Shown here: piece by piece, positions 24,280 to 36,969 of the stretch
How positions within the stretch are numbered: position 1 is the first letter of the stretch
How the letters are laid out: each line of letters opens with the position of its first letter
From: Pontederia crassipes
Lineage: Eukaryota; Streptophyta; Magnoliopsida; Commelinales; Pontederiaceae
Reading direction: 5' to 3'
Assembly (NCBI GenBank): GCA_030549335.1
Contig: CM060186.1
Coordinates: 23,303,189 to 23,367,188 of the forward strand
DNA: 64,000 bases
Program-made: the position numbers and the translations under genes
Notes under the pieces: generated by a model
What the model was told of the DNA's origin: nothing
Seen by the model: the letters and a program-made list of their open reading frames with translations, nothing else
Database searches by the model: none

Positions 24280-25420
24280 AAGGCGATGGAGGCCAATCTC
24301 CTCTTGTTCAAGTGGCATTTCATCGATGCAGGAGGAATGCTAATGCGCTCGTCGATCCCAAACCCTATAAATATGATGGTGTCCGTGAGGCGACCGCCAT
24401 CGATGATTTCCTACGGTGCTTGGAGAAGGGCTTCAAGACCAGTAAGATTGTGGCCGAGAGGGACCAAATCGACATGACTATATATCCGGTACCTGGTGAA
24501 CAACACGCTTCTATGGTGGAGGCGCATGGAGGGTGAAATCGCGAAGGCCACGATAGTCATCGACACATGGGAGGACTTCACTCGAGAACTGAAGAAGCAG
24601 TTCTACCCCAGCAACACCTAGGAGGTTGCCATGACGAAGCTGACGGCACTACGACAAATCGGCTCGGTGAAGGAGTACATCGAGTGCTTCTAGTCGATCA
24701 TGTTGGAAATAATGGGGACTATGGAGGAGTCCACCTGGCTCTACTTTTTCCTAAAGGGCCTCAAGCCTTGGGCGGCTCAAGAGGTCAAGAGGCAAAAAGT
24801 AGCGACCATGAAGGAGGCTTTGGTCGCGGCCGAGGCTTTGGCGGTGTTTTCGGCCAATCGTGATCCTGGTGCGGCAGCTAAAACCACAAAGAAGGCTGAT
24901 GAGAAGGGATGCTTTGTCGGAAAGAAGAATGGCGGCAAGAGAGGTGACACGAAGGGGACGGCTTCGACCATACGAGACCCCAACAAGACCGTGCGGTGCT
25001 ACGTCTGCGGAGGTCCGCACTTTGCGAGCGAGTATGACAAGAAGGCGAGCATGGCGGCCATGGCGTCTACTTCGGACGAAGGAGGAGGAACCGCCCACAT
25101 GGGTTCCATTATGGCCTTATTGGTCACATCAGCCACCATCCCCACTCGTGGCCTAATGTTCGCAATGGTCGAAGTGAAGAGCTCCACGACGACCGCGACA
25201 CATAACTTCATGGTGGCACAAGAGGCAGCGCGCCCAGACGTTCCGTACGTCAAGGAGCTAGGTCTTGTGAAGATGGTGAACACTGCATCCCAGCCCATCC
25301 TCGGCATAGCCAAAGATGTTCCGATGCAGATCGGAACATAGGAAGGCACTCTCGACATGACGGTCATCGAGTTGGATGACCACCGTCTAGTTCTCGGCAT
25401 GGACTTCAACGACACCATTA
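24280..25420 (+). pseudogene. Gag and protease-like remnant of element A
   Basis: The gag core is readable around 24370-24830: DGVREATAIDDFLRCLE, LTALRQIGSVKEYIE, YFFLKGLKPWAAQEV. This is retrotransposon-gag text (PF03732-like). A zinc-knuckle-like CYVCGGPHF follows at about 25000. A stretch around 25190-25420 (THNFMVAQEAARP, LVLGMDF) resembles the aspartic protease of plant gypsy elements. No polymerase follows. It is a fossil with a few breaks. Confidence 0.75.
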
Positions 25421-26650
25421 AGGAGGTAACGCTGACCCGTGAATGTCTTTGGTTGGTTTATAGGAAGGGCGACACGAAGTACCAGTGACTAGGGAGGTGC
25501 CCAAGTCACACACGTTGGCAACAATCTCGATGGAGGAGACTTGCGGACGTAACTTTACGGTCGAGCGGGTCGAAGAAAGGTTCCTCGCGAGTACCAGAGG
25601 AACGTGGAGGACCTATTCGTTCGAGTGCTGAGACTCAAAAGATGGGTGCCCACCATTTTCTCCTGTGAAGCAAAGTTCAGAGGTGCGATGGCCAGAGAAG
25701 TGGCATGGTCGGAGAAGAGATTCAACGACCGGATCGTCTTTGTGGAGGAAGAGATCACCAAGCAGCGAGCCTACATCGAGGAGTACATCCAGAAGAGTAG
25801 GATGGCATGGGACGAGCCTGATGATGCAAGCTCATTGGCCACGCAAGGCGTGAAGGCCAGCGCTCAGGATGGCAAAGGATGGAAGCGTTTGCGATGACAG
25901 GGGCTCAAATATTGGGCGTGCGATGGTCCCCATCTTCAATGAAATTGTTTGAACGACCCCAGCGAGAGACCCGACGATGGAGATTCGAGGGCTTGGCCTA
26001 ACGATGAGGTGGCCAAGTTGAAGGGACTCATATGGCCAGATCCGACATGGGAGGGTCTGTTGAGGGATCCGATTCCCTAAGGCCCAGATCGGGTGCAAGG
26101 CGGCAGAAGCCAGCAGCGACCGCCACAAGTTTGGAGACCACGAGAGGAGGGTCTTCACCGAAGTTGGCGAAGGGAAGCGTGAAGACTCCCTAGTGGACGA
26201 GGATGAGCAGCGGGCTATCTATGAAGGTGGTTTTGGGGCAATGGCAGGCGGTTATACGAAGGATCATGAGGGAAGAAGTCAAGAACCGAAGGACTTGTTC
26301 AAGTTGGAACATGCAAGCCTAGTCGAGCAGCGAGGTGGACACACTTCCCAGTTCGGCGAAGTTTGGAGGAGGCCGAGACATCGACCACATTCCAAGCACA
26401 AGGGCGTGGGGACTCAATGTGTGATTCTTGTCCCGGGACGTGCACGAGAGGTGATGCTCCCATGGTTCAGAGAACAGTGGCTGATGGTGACGATTGTGAC
26501 ACCTTGGGACAGCAAGGTGCCACGACGAGGAGGTGCTCAAGCAAGAGCTCTCCAAGTTATTCCTTCAAGCCAAGTGAGGACAGAGGTGGTCGTGAGATGC
26601 AACCACACCTGGAGCTGGAGCGGACGACGACGCGGTTGGGTGGGGGAGGA
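25421..26650 (+). other. Downstream internal region of element A, no known domain
   Basis: GC-moderate sequence with fairly long open stretches, for example 25604-25897 (charged, KRWVPTIFSCEAKFR..., EEEITKQRAYIEEYIQKS). It has no polymerase or integrase motif and may be the element's own non-autonomous filler. I do not recognise it. Confidence 0.5.
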
Positions 26651-27415
26651 TGTCACGGCCCACTCTTCAGCCACGTCCCAGGACGAGCGTGGGACAATGT
26701 GGCAGGTAAAGCTGGGACGCATGCGGCACCCACTTTGGTAGAATGTGCACTTTGGCATTCTGCGCACTTTGGCATTATGCCCAGTTTGGCAGCGGCGACA
26801 GTGCAGTGCGACGCGCACCCAGGTAGCAAAGGGGCGATTTTGTCCCAAGCCAAATCTGGCCGTCCCAAAGTGTCCGAAAGGTTGGCGGGTGTCAAGTTGG
26901 ACAGCTGGCCATGAGTGATCGTGGTGGTTACTCGCAGGATGAAGATGGCGGCGCACCATATCCGCCCAAGATCAAGGATCTGGCCAGCCACCTTATCCCA
27001 ACAAATCTGGATGATCAGGAGGATCATCCTAGCTGAAGATCTTGAGAAGAATATCAGAATCGCGAGGATTATTCCAAGCAACAACCTGGTGAGAATATCA
27101 GGGAGATCTTGCGAAAATCAAGGAGGACAACCAAGAGATCTCGAAATGATTATGAGGGTCATTCCATGCGGATTCTAGTGAGGAGATCAGAGGGGATTTT
27201 GAAGAAAAGATTCTACACTAGCTCAAGGCAATTTTGCGGATCGAGGGAATCGAGGAGGAGATCCCAACGAGATCAACTAGAAAATCGAGCAGGAGAACCC
27301 ATGATACTAGCGGAGAGAATCAAGGAGGATGATCTCAAGTTATCAATAAGGAGATCGAGAGAATTCCTAGAATCTCGGTCATATCAAGAGGGAATTAGTG
27401 TTGTAGCGCTCCTCT
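26651..27415 (+). repeat. 3' LTR of element A, first part
   Basis: Starts TGTCACGGCCCACTCTTCAGCC and parallels 22727-23505. It stops where element B begins and resumes at 58261. Confidence 0.85.
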
Positions 27416-30159
27416 TGTAAAGTCTTGCCAAAAAAAAAAGTTGTAAATACCTGCAAAAGAGTGGGCATTTATGCAATAATAGACCACATAAAAACAAAAT
27501 AATGATGAAATGACGTGTAAAAAAAGAAAAAAAGAAACGTCGCCTGCCTTCTTCCCCAACCCCAACATGCTATAGTAGCCGCGCGCACTGTAGCACATTT
27601 CCAGCCGCCAATCCTTCCGGCCATCGGATCTCTGTCATCTGACCTCCATTTTCTGCGTATGAGGTACCACTAGAAAGGGGATGACGAGACGAACATTTTG
27701 ACATATTGTATGAGATGATCGGTCCACTGTAGGTGACGCAATGATGGACGAGACCGATTCTAGCTCGGATTCGCACCGATCTTTCTTCCGGTGGGTGGTG
27801 CATCATTCTCAGGTCGATTAGGTTCATTTTAAGGGGATGTAAATGTGTTGGTGCTTCCAATATTGTAGATGAACGAAATTGGGATTTTTCGGCAACCTTT
27901 CCGATGAGTTTTCCGACGAGTTCGATGAGGGATTTCGGCCGATTTCACCATGATGTTTTGGTAGGTGTACGCACGAGAGAGAGACATATTGGGTTGCTGT
28001 CCGTCAAAAATTTAATCATAAATTACTTATAGGTTCATCGATTTCGAATTCTAATCATCGAGCGATGTTTCCGACGACTCGTCCTCAATGTGCATTGGTA
28101 GACGAATGAAAATGCACAATAAATTTGATTTCAGATATGAAACTATTTTTTAATTAATTTTATTATGCTACTAATGAAGAAGATGACGTTCGGCGTTCGA
28201 CGGGTATGATTTCGATTTAGAGAGCAGGAGGGCCTCGTATTATTGTGGTAAGGATATGATTGGTAGCTGAAACTATTCATAAGACTTGATTTTATAAATT
28301 GATAAGAATTAGTTATAGTGTCTAATTCGAATTATTATATGCTTAATTAGATATGATAGGTGGATGTCCGTTGAGGTTTGAGTAGGGTGCTATTAGATGG
28401 TGATTTTTTTCCCCTATCGGTAAGCATGCTAAAAATCTATAGTGATGATTGATTTATGAAAATTAGTTTATATGGTAGTTATAGTTTATTAATTATGAAC
28501 TTAGATAAGAAAATTATAAATTAGAACTCTAGGTACAAAGATGTCGTTATGAAGGATTATTACGAAGTAATTAATGAACTAAAAGATAAATGATATCTAA
28601 AAGTTATAAATGTCTTAAATGATAAGGTTATGTTCCTAAATAAAGTTTAAATGGATGTAATATGTATTTCTCTCATTTGAACAGATTCGAAGGGAAGGTA
28701 GTTGAAACTTGAGGAATCCAAGGTGAAGGAACTTATCTCAATTGATATGAACCACTTAACTCCTTTGAGTATTGACATTGTCCCATCCAATGTGGGACTA
28801 ATTTTCGTGATAGTTTTTCCTCATGTAAAAATCATATTTATTCGTATGCTTCTTATATGTGCTCTCATATCACTTGTGATGTTTTTATTATGAATTGTGG
28901 AAGTTTTTAATTGATAGAAGTTTCTCCTGTTACCTGAAATGAACGATTTACTTTTGAAATGAAATGTTTTTTTAGTATAATGATTTCAAGTTTTAGATTT
29001 TCATTTTGAGATTGCATTCATGCATTACATGTAAAATCCGCATAAGGCGGAGTGTTTTCACCTCGGAGGATTGGCCAACTCCGGGTAGACCGATTTGGGA
29101 CTCAGTATGCTCTGTGTCAATGGAATACGAAGAGCAGGTTCAATACCCTGTGTCAATATAGTGATATGAAGGGTGAAATTAGAACAACCATCATGTGTCA
29201 ATGGGATACGAGGGATGGAAATAAGAGATAAGAAGTCCTGTGTCAATGGGATACGAAGGGTAGTTCAACGTCCTGTGTCAATGGGACACGAGGGACGGAG
29301 TTAGAACAACCACCATGTATCAATGGGATACGAGGGATGAGATTGATTCCTCTATTGAGAAGATTGGATATTCATATTTGATGATATTTCCCCAAGTGTT
29401 ATGATGTTATCTTATTATCATGCATGTGCATTCATAGCATTCATTTCGGTATGTTCATTATTTTAATGAATTTTCTTGGAGAAATGAGAAGGGTTTGGAA
29501 TAATTTTTGAAAAGAAAAGCTTGGTTTTTTCTTTGTTGTTTTAATATTTGAGATAGTCATTTTACTCACCGAACCTCTTTATGTTCACTCCTCTTGTTTA
29601 ATTCTTTTCAGGTAATGAATGAAAGTTTGCATAGCATCAAATAAGTAATGTAAAGGGGCTAGGAAATGAGCATGTGTGAGAGGCGTGATTATTGAATAGC
29701 TAACTTTGCATTTCATTGTGTTTTCTTATATGGATTTATTACTTGATGAATATTTTGAAAGATTTTAAAAATGTTGGATAATTGTGTAGAGCAAAGAACG
29801 CTCACGTTATATGGTTTACGAGCATTTGGCTCATGATTTTAATTCGAGAGTGAGCTTGAGACTCACTATTTTGAGCATGTGTCCCACCATTGTAGCTATT
29901 TGATGAATTGTCAGTAATATCCTTATAACTGTCTGTGATGATTAAAGTTTTGAAATTAATTATTGCAATGAGATATATATAAATTATCATATATGACGAA
30001 TAGACGAATTTACGCATATGTCATGCCGAAATGTTTGAAAATTTTCAAAGAGTTTATTTTTGAAACGTTGGTTTCTGTTGAAGATTTGAATTTGAATTTA
30101 AACGATTAGTTTTTCGGTTTCACCCCTTGTGGCGCCAAAATGAGTAGAATGGTGTCACA
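27416..30159 (+). repeat. 5' LTR of element B
   Basis: 2744 bases, beginning TGTAAAGTCTTG and ending GGTGTCACA. It carries a minisatellite at 29112-29340. Diverged relatives lie at 9670-10800 and 18530-21660. Confidence 0.85.
29112..29340 (+). repeat. Minisatellite inside the element B LTR
   Basis: Six units of about 38 bases, each built on TGTGTCAATGGGATACGAGGG followed by variable linker (agttagaacaaccaccatg or agttcaacgtcc types). The second unit (about 29152) has atatagtgatatga in place of atgggatacga. That is the main unit type in the old copy at 10437-10690. Confidence 0.8.
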
Positions 30160-30164
30160 AGTTA

Positions 30165-30177
30165 TGGTATCAGAGCC
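30165..30177 (+). other. Primer-binding site of element B
   Basis: TGGTATCAGAGCC, a full match to the usual tRNA-iMet complement, five bases inside the LTR. Confidence 0.85.
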
Positions 30178-33100
30178 CAGGGACAAGATCCAATTCACCA
30201 AGTGTGGGTAGGAATGGGTAATTGCATATTATGTTAGTGCATGTTCAATTTCATGTGAAATTGTTGCTATGAAATCGTAATTTGAAATTAGTGTTATGTG
30301 CATATCTATGAACTAGTACATAATAGTCAAATTGTGGTTATACTAAATGGTTTTATGTTATGTTGATGTGACATAAAAAAAAAGGTTATTATATCCATAC
30401 GGGATGGTATGCTAGATGCATAGTTGGGCTGAAGCATGTTGTTGAGCAATTGAAGGTTTCGTAAGATATTTTGATGGACGTCATGGAATGATTGCAAACT
30501 TGCTTGATATTTAAATGCCTCTTATCGGTAATGATACTAATTGGATGCCCTGTGATATGCTATGGTTAGAATTAAAAAATCATTTTTATCCTATTGATTG
30601 AAATAAGCAATGAGGTGCTTAAATGCACATCTATGATTATTATCCTTGTCGCATGATAATGTCTTGATATATGGTAGAGTACAAATTATTATTTGCTAAT
30701 GTTGCAATCTTGGAGAACATTTAATCTAAGAAGAATGTTGTGTAGAAAATACGGATTTGGACAATTTAAAACAATGACAACATGATTATTTATGTTGACG
30801 TATGCTCATAGTATACATGGTACATATTTGTGTATAAATATTCATGTTAAATAATATGCATGATTAATGAAAAAAAAAGAAGAATCACAAATCAAATAAT
30901 GTGGACCATGTCATAGATCAAGATCAAGTTGATTGGTTAGAGAGTTGGGTATAGTTATAGGGTCATATCATATTGGATGAAGTCAATGAATTAAATTCAG
31001 CTTAGATAAAAAAAATCCTTAATATAAAATATATCATCCTCTTTAGTATTGTAGTAAAGTGAAAATTGTATTAATGAATGTAAGTGTGAATAAGATTAAA
31101 GAAAATTAAAGGAATATTGGAATTGTTATTCAAGAGGAGGCAATGGAAAAGAGAAGGTGCTTACACAATCTATTCATCATTGTTATAAATAATGGTAAGT
31201 TAATAGTTGGTCGATATTGTTAGCTATTAAAAGTGACATGTTGAATCATGGTGAATATATGTACCTTGAAAAATTTGTATGACCCTCGATAAATATATGT
31301 ACTTGTTAAATATTGGTAGTTAGTAAGAGTAAAGAAAAAAAAACATATGTCGGCGTGTGGACACATGAGGAGAATCAAGCGTAGAAATAAAATTTTTAGA
31401 AACCTGACTGTATAACAAAAGAATCTTTGAAAACATTATTAGTCCCTTGATCATCTCAATGTAGGAATTGAAATATAAAAATAATAATTTCTTATTGTAT
31501 CTAGATCGGAAAGCATGCAAAGGCCAGAATTTTCGTGGGTTATGAGAAAAGCTAGAAGAATTTATGGAGATAAACGTAAACTCGAGATAAATTATATTTT
31601 TTTCATAATGAAATGATAAAGCTAAGAGTTTAAAATTCATTTTGGTAAGTATGACTTGAGTGACTTTCGAAAACTTTGGAGTTATTCAAGATAATAATAA
31701 AATAATTCGTACTTGATATGAATGAATTATATCAAAGTTGGTACAATGTACGTGGATGTGCAGGTTATCATCCAGTTGTGGATTTTTAGAATAAATCAAT
31801 TTAAGAAGTGACAATAAAATATTCCACATGGTTTATAGTGGTAAATAATTTAGAATGATAGAAGAAACAACTCGGGTTTTGAAAATCTCGAGAAGGTAAA
31901 AAAAAGGAAAGGAAATTAAATATTGATAAGGGAGAATTTGATGAGACTATTATGAAAAAAATTATAACTTAAGATTATGTACAAAACCATGAATGAACAT
32001 CTAAATGGATAGAGGTCTTTAATAGAGTGAAATTATCCAATTTTTGAAATAAGTATGTTTCTATGGATATTGTAGTTAGAGTTTTGTGTAAAAATAAAAG
32101 ATACAATAAGTGATGTGGAAAGGATTAGATGAATTAAATTTGTACGATTTCATTGAGGGTGGATGGTAGTAGTTCATACTAAATTGAGAATAAATGGAGA
32201 ACGATATAAGTTTTATAATCATGCAATCTATTCAATCCATCATAAGTTAATTGATTGATCATATCTACATCTTTGATTATCACCTAGAGTATGCTTAGTT
32301 GGAGTTTTCGAAAGATCGATTAGGGTGGGACGCCCTCTAGTCATCGATCGAAAACTCAAACCTAGCCATAGATTACGTATAAGGCATATACGATGTGTTG
32401 ATTAAAACTTGTCGGGAGAGCGATTGGAGCGGGACGCCTTTCGATCCTCAATCGTAAGTTTGAGTCAACATATCATATATCATAGTTGGTGGATGAGGAC
32501 TAGTTTCAGTAGTTACTTTTAAGTGGAGACAACTTATACTTTAAGACTGAGGAGAGAATACAAGATTATGAATTTTCTTCATTAGTATATAAAGAAGGTT
32601 AGAGGAGAGAGTTTTAAATGGAAGAGAATTTCAAATACTTTAAAGATTGATGGATAACAAGATCAAATTGATTAGATTCTTATATTAAAGTTTGTGGGAT
32701 TTAGCCGATGAAGAGATTGTTCGTTGGTGGGTAGATCATATTTTTAGTTTAGAGTAAAGTAGACTTTTGATATCATTGTTGTATCTAGAGTTTTGTTGGT
32801 CTTAATTTTTGTCAACAAAATTAAAAAAAAAAAGAGAGGAAACTTTGATTGTGTTAGGAAAACTCATTAAAATGAATTTCAGTGGAAGTGAAAGATAAGT
32901 CTCATATTTGGAGTTTGTATCGTCATTGTAAATCTGAAGATGTCGATGCTATAGATGGTAGTTTATCGAGTTTCATGGATGTTAAAACTGGTGGAGGTCA
33001 ATTTCAATATGGCGAACTCTGATTTGTAATTGCAATCAATCTTCTTAAGAAGCTCGACCAACTATGGTATACAAAATATAAAAAAATTATTGTCTCAAAT

Positions 33101-33342
33101 TTTACGATGGTTTGATCAAAGCCTGATGGAAAAAAATTAGCCTGAATTTGAATGTGAATTAAATTCTACTTTTAAAGGAAAGGGCTATTTTGAAATTTAA
33201 ATACAAGTATAATAATAATAATTAGTAAAAAATATTATTGAATCTTTTAGATGATGATTAGGAGAGTAAGGCAAGTGATGTGTATACACATATATATATA
33301 ATAAATAGATAATAAATTCTCATATAGTTAACCCCTAGTAAT
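30178..33342 (+). other. Internal region of element B, no readable coding sequence
   Basis: About 3.2 kb of AT-rich sequence where gag-pol would lie. I find no reading frame of length or recognisable domain. Either it was a large non-autonomous derivative (LARD-like) or decay has erased it. It contains a pair of related hairpins listed separately. Confidence 0.55.
32302..32460. repeat. Pair of related hairpins with a shared GGGACGCC loop
   Basis: Hairpin 1 (32302-32356) pairs GAGTTTTCG plus ATCGAT with ATCGATCGAAAACTC around a loop containing GGTGGGACGCCC. Hairpin 2 (about 32405-32460) pairs AAACTT with AAGTTT and CGATTG with CAATCG around a loop containing GCGGGACGCC. The two differ in stem sequence but share loop text and layout. 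Confidence 0.6.
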
Positions 33343-33377
33343 TTCGAGGACGAAATTATTTTTATGGATGTTGTAAT
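33343..33377 (+). other. Polypurine tract region of element B
   Basis: TTCGAGGACGAAATT followed by ATTTTTATGGATG immediately before the 3' LTR, the usual layout in plant chromoviruses. Confidence 0.6.
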
Positions 33378-34223
33378 TGTAACGTCCTATAAAAAAGTTG
33401 TAAATACTTGCAAAAGAGCGGGCATTTTGGTCTTTATGTAGTAATAGACCACATAAAAACAAAAATGTTGAAATGACGTGTATAGAAAAAAGAAACGTCG
33501 CCTACCTTCTTCCCCACTGCCGACATGCCTACAGTAGCCGCGCGCACTGTAGCACGTCTCCAGCCGACGCCCCTTCCGGCCATCGGATATCCGCCATCCG
33601 ACTTCCATTTTTCGCGTGTGAGATACCGTTGGAAAGAGGACGACGAGATGAACATTGTAGGTGATGCATAAGTGCCGAACGCGAGAAAGGGAGAAACTTC
33701 TTCAGTGACCGATTTCGACTCTGATTCGCGTCGATCTTTCTTCCAGTCAGTGGTGCATCATTCTCAGGTCGATTAGGTTCATTTTATGGGGTTGTAAATG
33801 TGTTTGTGCTCCCAATATTATAGATGGCCGAGATTGGAGTTTTTCGGCAACCTTTCCAATGACTTTTTCGACGAGTTCGACGAGGGATTTTGACCGAGTT
33901 CACCACGACATTTTAGTAGGTGTACATACGAGGGAGAGACATATTGGGTTGCTGCCCGTAAAAAATTTAATCACAAATTACTTGTAGGCTCATCGATTTT
34001 GGATTCCGGTCGTGGGATGATATTTCCGACGACTCGTCCTCAATGTGTATTCTTAAGCGAATGAAAATGCATGATAAATTTGATTTCAAATGCAAAACTA
34101 ATTTTTAATTAATTTTATTATGCTACTAATGAAGAAGGTGATGTTCGACGGGTGTGATTTCGATTTAGAGAGCGGGAGGGCCTCGTTTATTGTGGTAAGG
34201 ATATGATTGGTGGTTGAAACTAT
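33378..34223 (+). repeat. 3' LTR of element B, first part
   Basis: Begins TGTAACGTCC and parallels the 5' LTR from 27416 to about 28285. It stops at element D; the terminal part continues at 57348. Confidence 0.85.
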
Positions 34224-34244
34224 TTTAGAGAGCGGGAGGGCCTC
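34164..34244. repeat. 21-base direct duplication at the junction of B and D
   Basis: The 21 bases at 34164-34184 (tttagagagcgggaggg, then cctc) recur exactly at 34224-34244, directly before the first base of D-type sequence. The first copy is normal B LTR sequence. The second has no counterpart in the other B LTR. Confidence 0.85.
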
Positions 34245-36262
34245 TTTTTCTATGGTTGCATAATTTAGTTGGGCAGAGTTCAATGTTCGGCTAGCATAAT
34301 AAATGACGTGGAATATCTTCTCTAGTCGTTGTCCTTGGAAGCTCCTACAGCACCGTCGCTCGCATCGCACATGAGTTCGAAGGGTAGCTTCCAATCTAGT
34401 GCTACAACCACAGGGGCAAAGATTAATTTTTCCTTCAACAAATTAAATGCAGAAAGGCATTCTGTATCAAAAATAAACTTAGCGTCTTTTGCAAGTAGTT
34501 GTATCAAAGGCTTAGCTATCTTGGAAAAATCCTTGATGAAACGACGGTAAAAATCAGCGTGTCCCAAGAAGCTTCTAATGCCTTTCACATTCGTGGGGGG
34601 AGGTAAGTTTGCAATGACTTCAATCTTGGCTTTATCTACTTCAATTCCTTTTTCAGAGATCTTATGGCCAAGAACTATTCCTTCCTTTACCATGAAATGA
34701 CACTTCTCCCAATTAAGTTCCAAATTCGTCTCTTCACATCTCTGTAGGACAGCTGACAGATTCTGCAAACAATTAGCAAAAGAACTACCAAACAATGTAA
34801 AATCATCCATAAACACGAAGATCGACATCATGCATCGCTGGAAAGTGGCTGGCGCATTGCACAATCCAAAAGGCATTCTCCTATAAGCAAATGTCCCATA
34901 TGGACAAGTGAATGTCGTCTTCTCTTGATCTTCTGGGGCTACTGCAATCTGATTGTATCTCGAGTACCCATCCAAAAAACAATAATAGCTGTGACCTGCA
35001 ACACGCTCTAACATTTGATCAATGAAGGGCAAAGGAAAATGATCCCTTCGTATCGCATCATTCAGCTTTCGATAATCTATACACACGCGCCAACCTGATA
35101 CAATACGCCGTGGTATAAGCTCATCCTTTTTACTTCTTACAACCGTAGCTCCTCCTTTCTTTGGAACAACATGTACTAGGCTTATCCAAGGGCTATCTGA
35201 AATCGCGTATATTATCCCAGCATCCAATAACTTTATCACCTCTTTCTTTACCACTTCTTTCAAAGTGGGGTTGAGTCTCCTTTGAAATTGTGTCACAGGT
35301 TTCACATTTTCCTCCATCAGAATTTTATGTTGGCATATTGTCGGAGATATTCCTTTAATATCTGAAATTGACCATGCGATAGCCTTCTTATGTTTTTTTA
35401 GTACTCCGAGTAATTGTTCTTCCATATCACCTGATAAATCTGTAGAAATAATTACTGGATATGTGTTAGTCTCTAAACAAATGTAACGAAGGTGAGGTGG
35501 AAGAGCCTTTAGTTCAAGTGATGGTGGTAGAATATCATCATTATCTTCCTTTGTATCTGTTGTCTCTTTCTCCAGTTTTTCCACTAAAATTGGCGTAGTA
35601 ACTTCTTCTTTGTTCTCCATCGCCTCTTTTGTGCCTTCATAAAGATTTGGAACAAGGTCAGCAACAATGGTATCAAACTCGTCAGTAGTGTCATCATCAT
35701 ATGTGTCAATTGAACAAGGGAAAAATTCATGAGGTTGTTTCAAGGAATTGCAGATGCTAAAACTTATGTCCTCTTCGTTCACACGAAGGGTCAGTTGCCC
35801 TTGTTGAACATCTATCATGGTATTTCCTGTTGCTAGAAAGGGTCTGCCTAATATTATTGGCGTTTTCTCATCAACCTTCATGTCTAACACAATAAAATCT
35901 GCCAGAGATACAAACTTGTCCACTTTTACTAGCACATCTCTTAATATGCCTTTTGGTCTTTTTGTAGAAGAGTCTGCAAACTGAAGTACCATCGATGTGT
36001 CTTCAAGTTCTCCATAACCTAGCTGCAAGAAAATAGAGTAAGGCATTAGACTTATACTTGCTTCTAAATCACATAGTGCTTTAGCACAATAATAATTTTC
36101 GATAATGCATGATATTGTGAAGCTGCCAGGGTCCTTTTGCTTCCTTGGTATGTTGCGTTCATAAATCGCACTACATTCTTCTGTCATCTTTATTATCCCC
36201 ATAGCTTCGAGGTTTCTTTTTCGAGAGAGGATATCCTTCATAAATTTGGCATAACTCGGCAT
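34245..36262 (-). pseudogene. Protease, reverse transcriptase and partial RNase H of element D
   Basis: A long open stretch. The protease region is about 36130-35800 (KALCDL..SISLMPYSIF, IILGRPFLATGN). Then comes an acidic spacer to about 35530. Reverse transcriptase is about 35350-34700 (WRVCIDYRKLNDA, LPFIDQMLE, YRRMPFGLCNAPATFQRCMM, FMDD), and the connection and start of RNase H follow (PPPTNVKGIRSFLGHADFYR, PFELMCDASD). The element is an incomplete fossil. Confidence 0.85.
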
Positions 36263-36289
36263 CAGTTGTAAATCTTCATGAAAAGGAAT

Positions 36290-36969
36290 GTTAATGGTTA
36301 GTTGTTTCAGAATCTCAATGAATCGTAAGAACTGTTTATCTAGTTGCTCTTTGCGGAATCATTGTGGAAATGGTAATTCTCATGTTCACTTAGGAATATC
36401 TGGAACGATAATTTCTTTCCCGTTAGCTTGATTTTCCTTGGTCGATTTCTGGAATTCCTCTCCATCAACATCTTCCATGATTTGATCTTTGCGGAATAAT
36501 GGATCATCCAGCTGTTTGCCACTCCTCAGTGTCACAGCTTTAGCGTCTTCTCTCGGGTTCTTTTCAGTAACAGTGTTACTGAGAAGAGAACCAGGTGTTC
36601 TTCCTGCCATCAGATTTGCCATCTGTCCGACCTGCATCTCCAAATTTCTAATCGATGCTTCTGACTCGGGCCTCCATTGTTGTTTGCATATTCTGGACTG
36701 TATTCATAACCTTTGACATCATCTCCTCTAAAGAGTTTGTCGAGCGTTGTGGAGGAGTCTCAAGTTGCCTTCGGTAAAGAGTGAAATTATTTGGGGGTTG
36801 AGCTTGTGGTAATTGATGTCCCTGATTCTGTCTAAACAAAAATTTTGGATTGTTTCTCCAAGAATATTCATTATTCAGTTCCCTGAAAATTTGATTAGAA
36901 ACATAATTGGCATTTTTAATGTGTGTCATCTCAGAAGAGTTACCTATTAGACAATCCTGCGTTGGATGC
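36290..36969 (-). pseudogene. Gag C-terminal part of element D (near side of element C)
   Basis: Minus-strand text such as MQVGQMANLMAGRTPGSLLS and EMTHIKNANYVSNQIFRELN corresponds to the gag end of Athila-type elements and parallels 47280-47900 in element C. It is interrupted at 36969 by C. Confidence 0.7.

Noticed and set aside
29112-29340. Possible CRISPR-like array
   Set aside because: Units are not separated by unique spacers of constant size, the setting is a plant LTR, and no cas genes exist.
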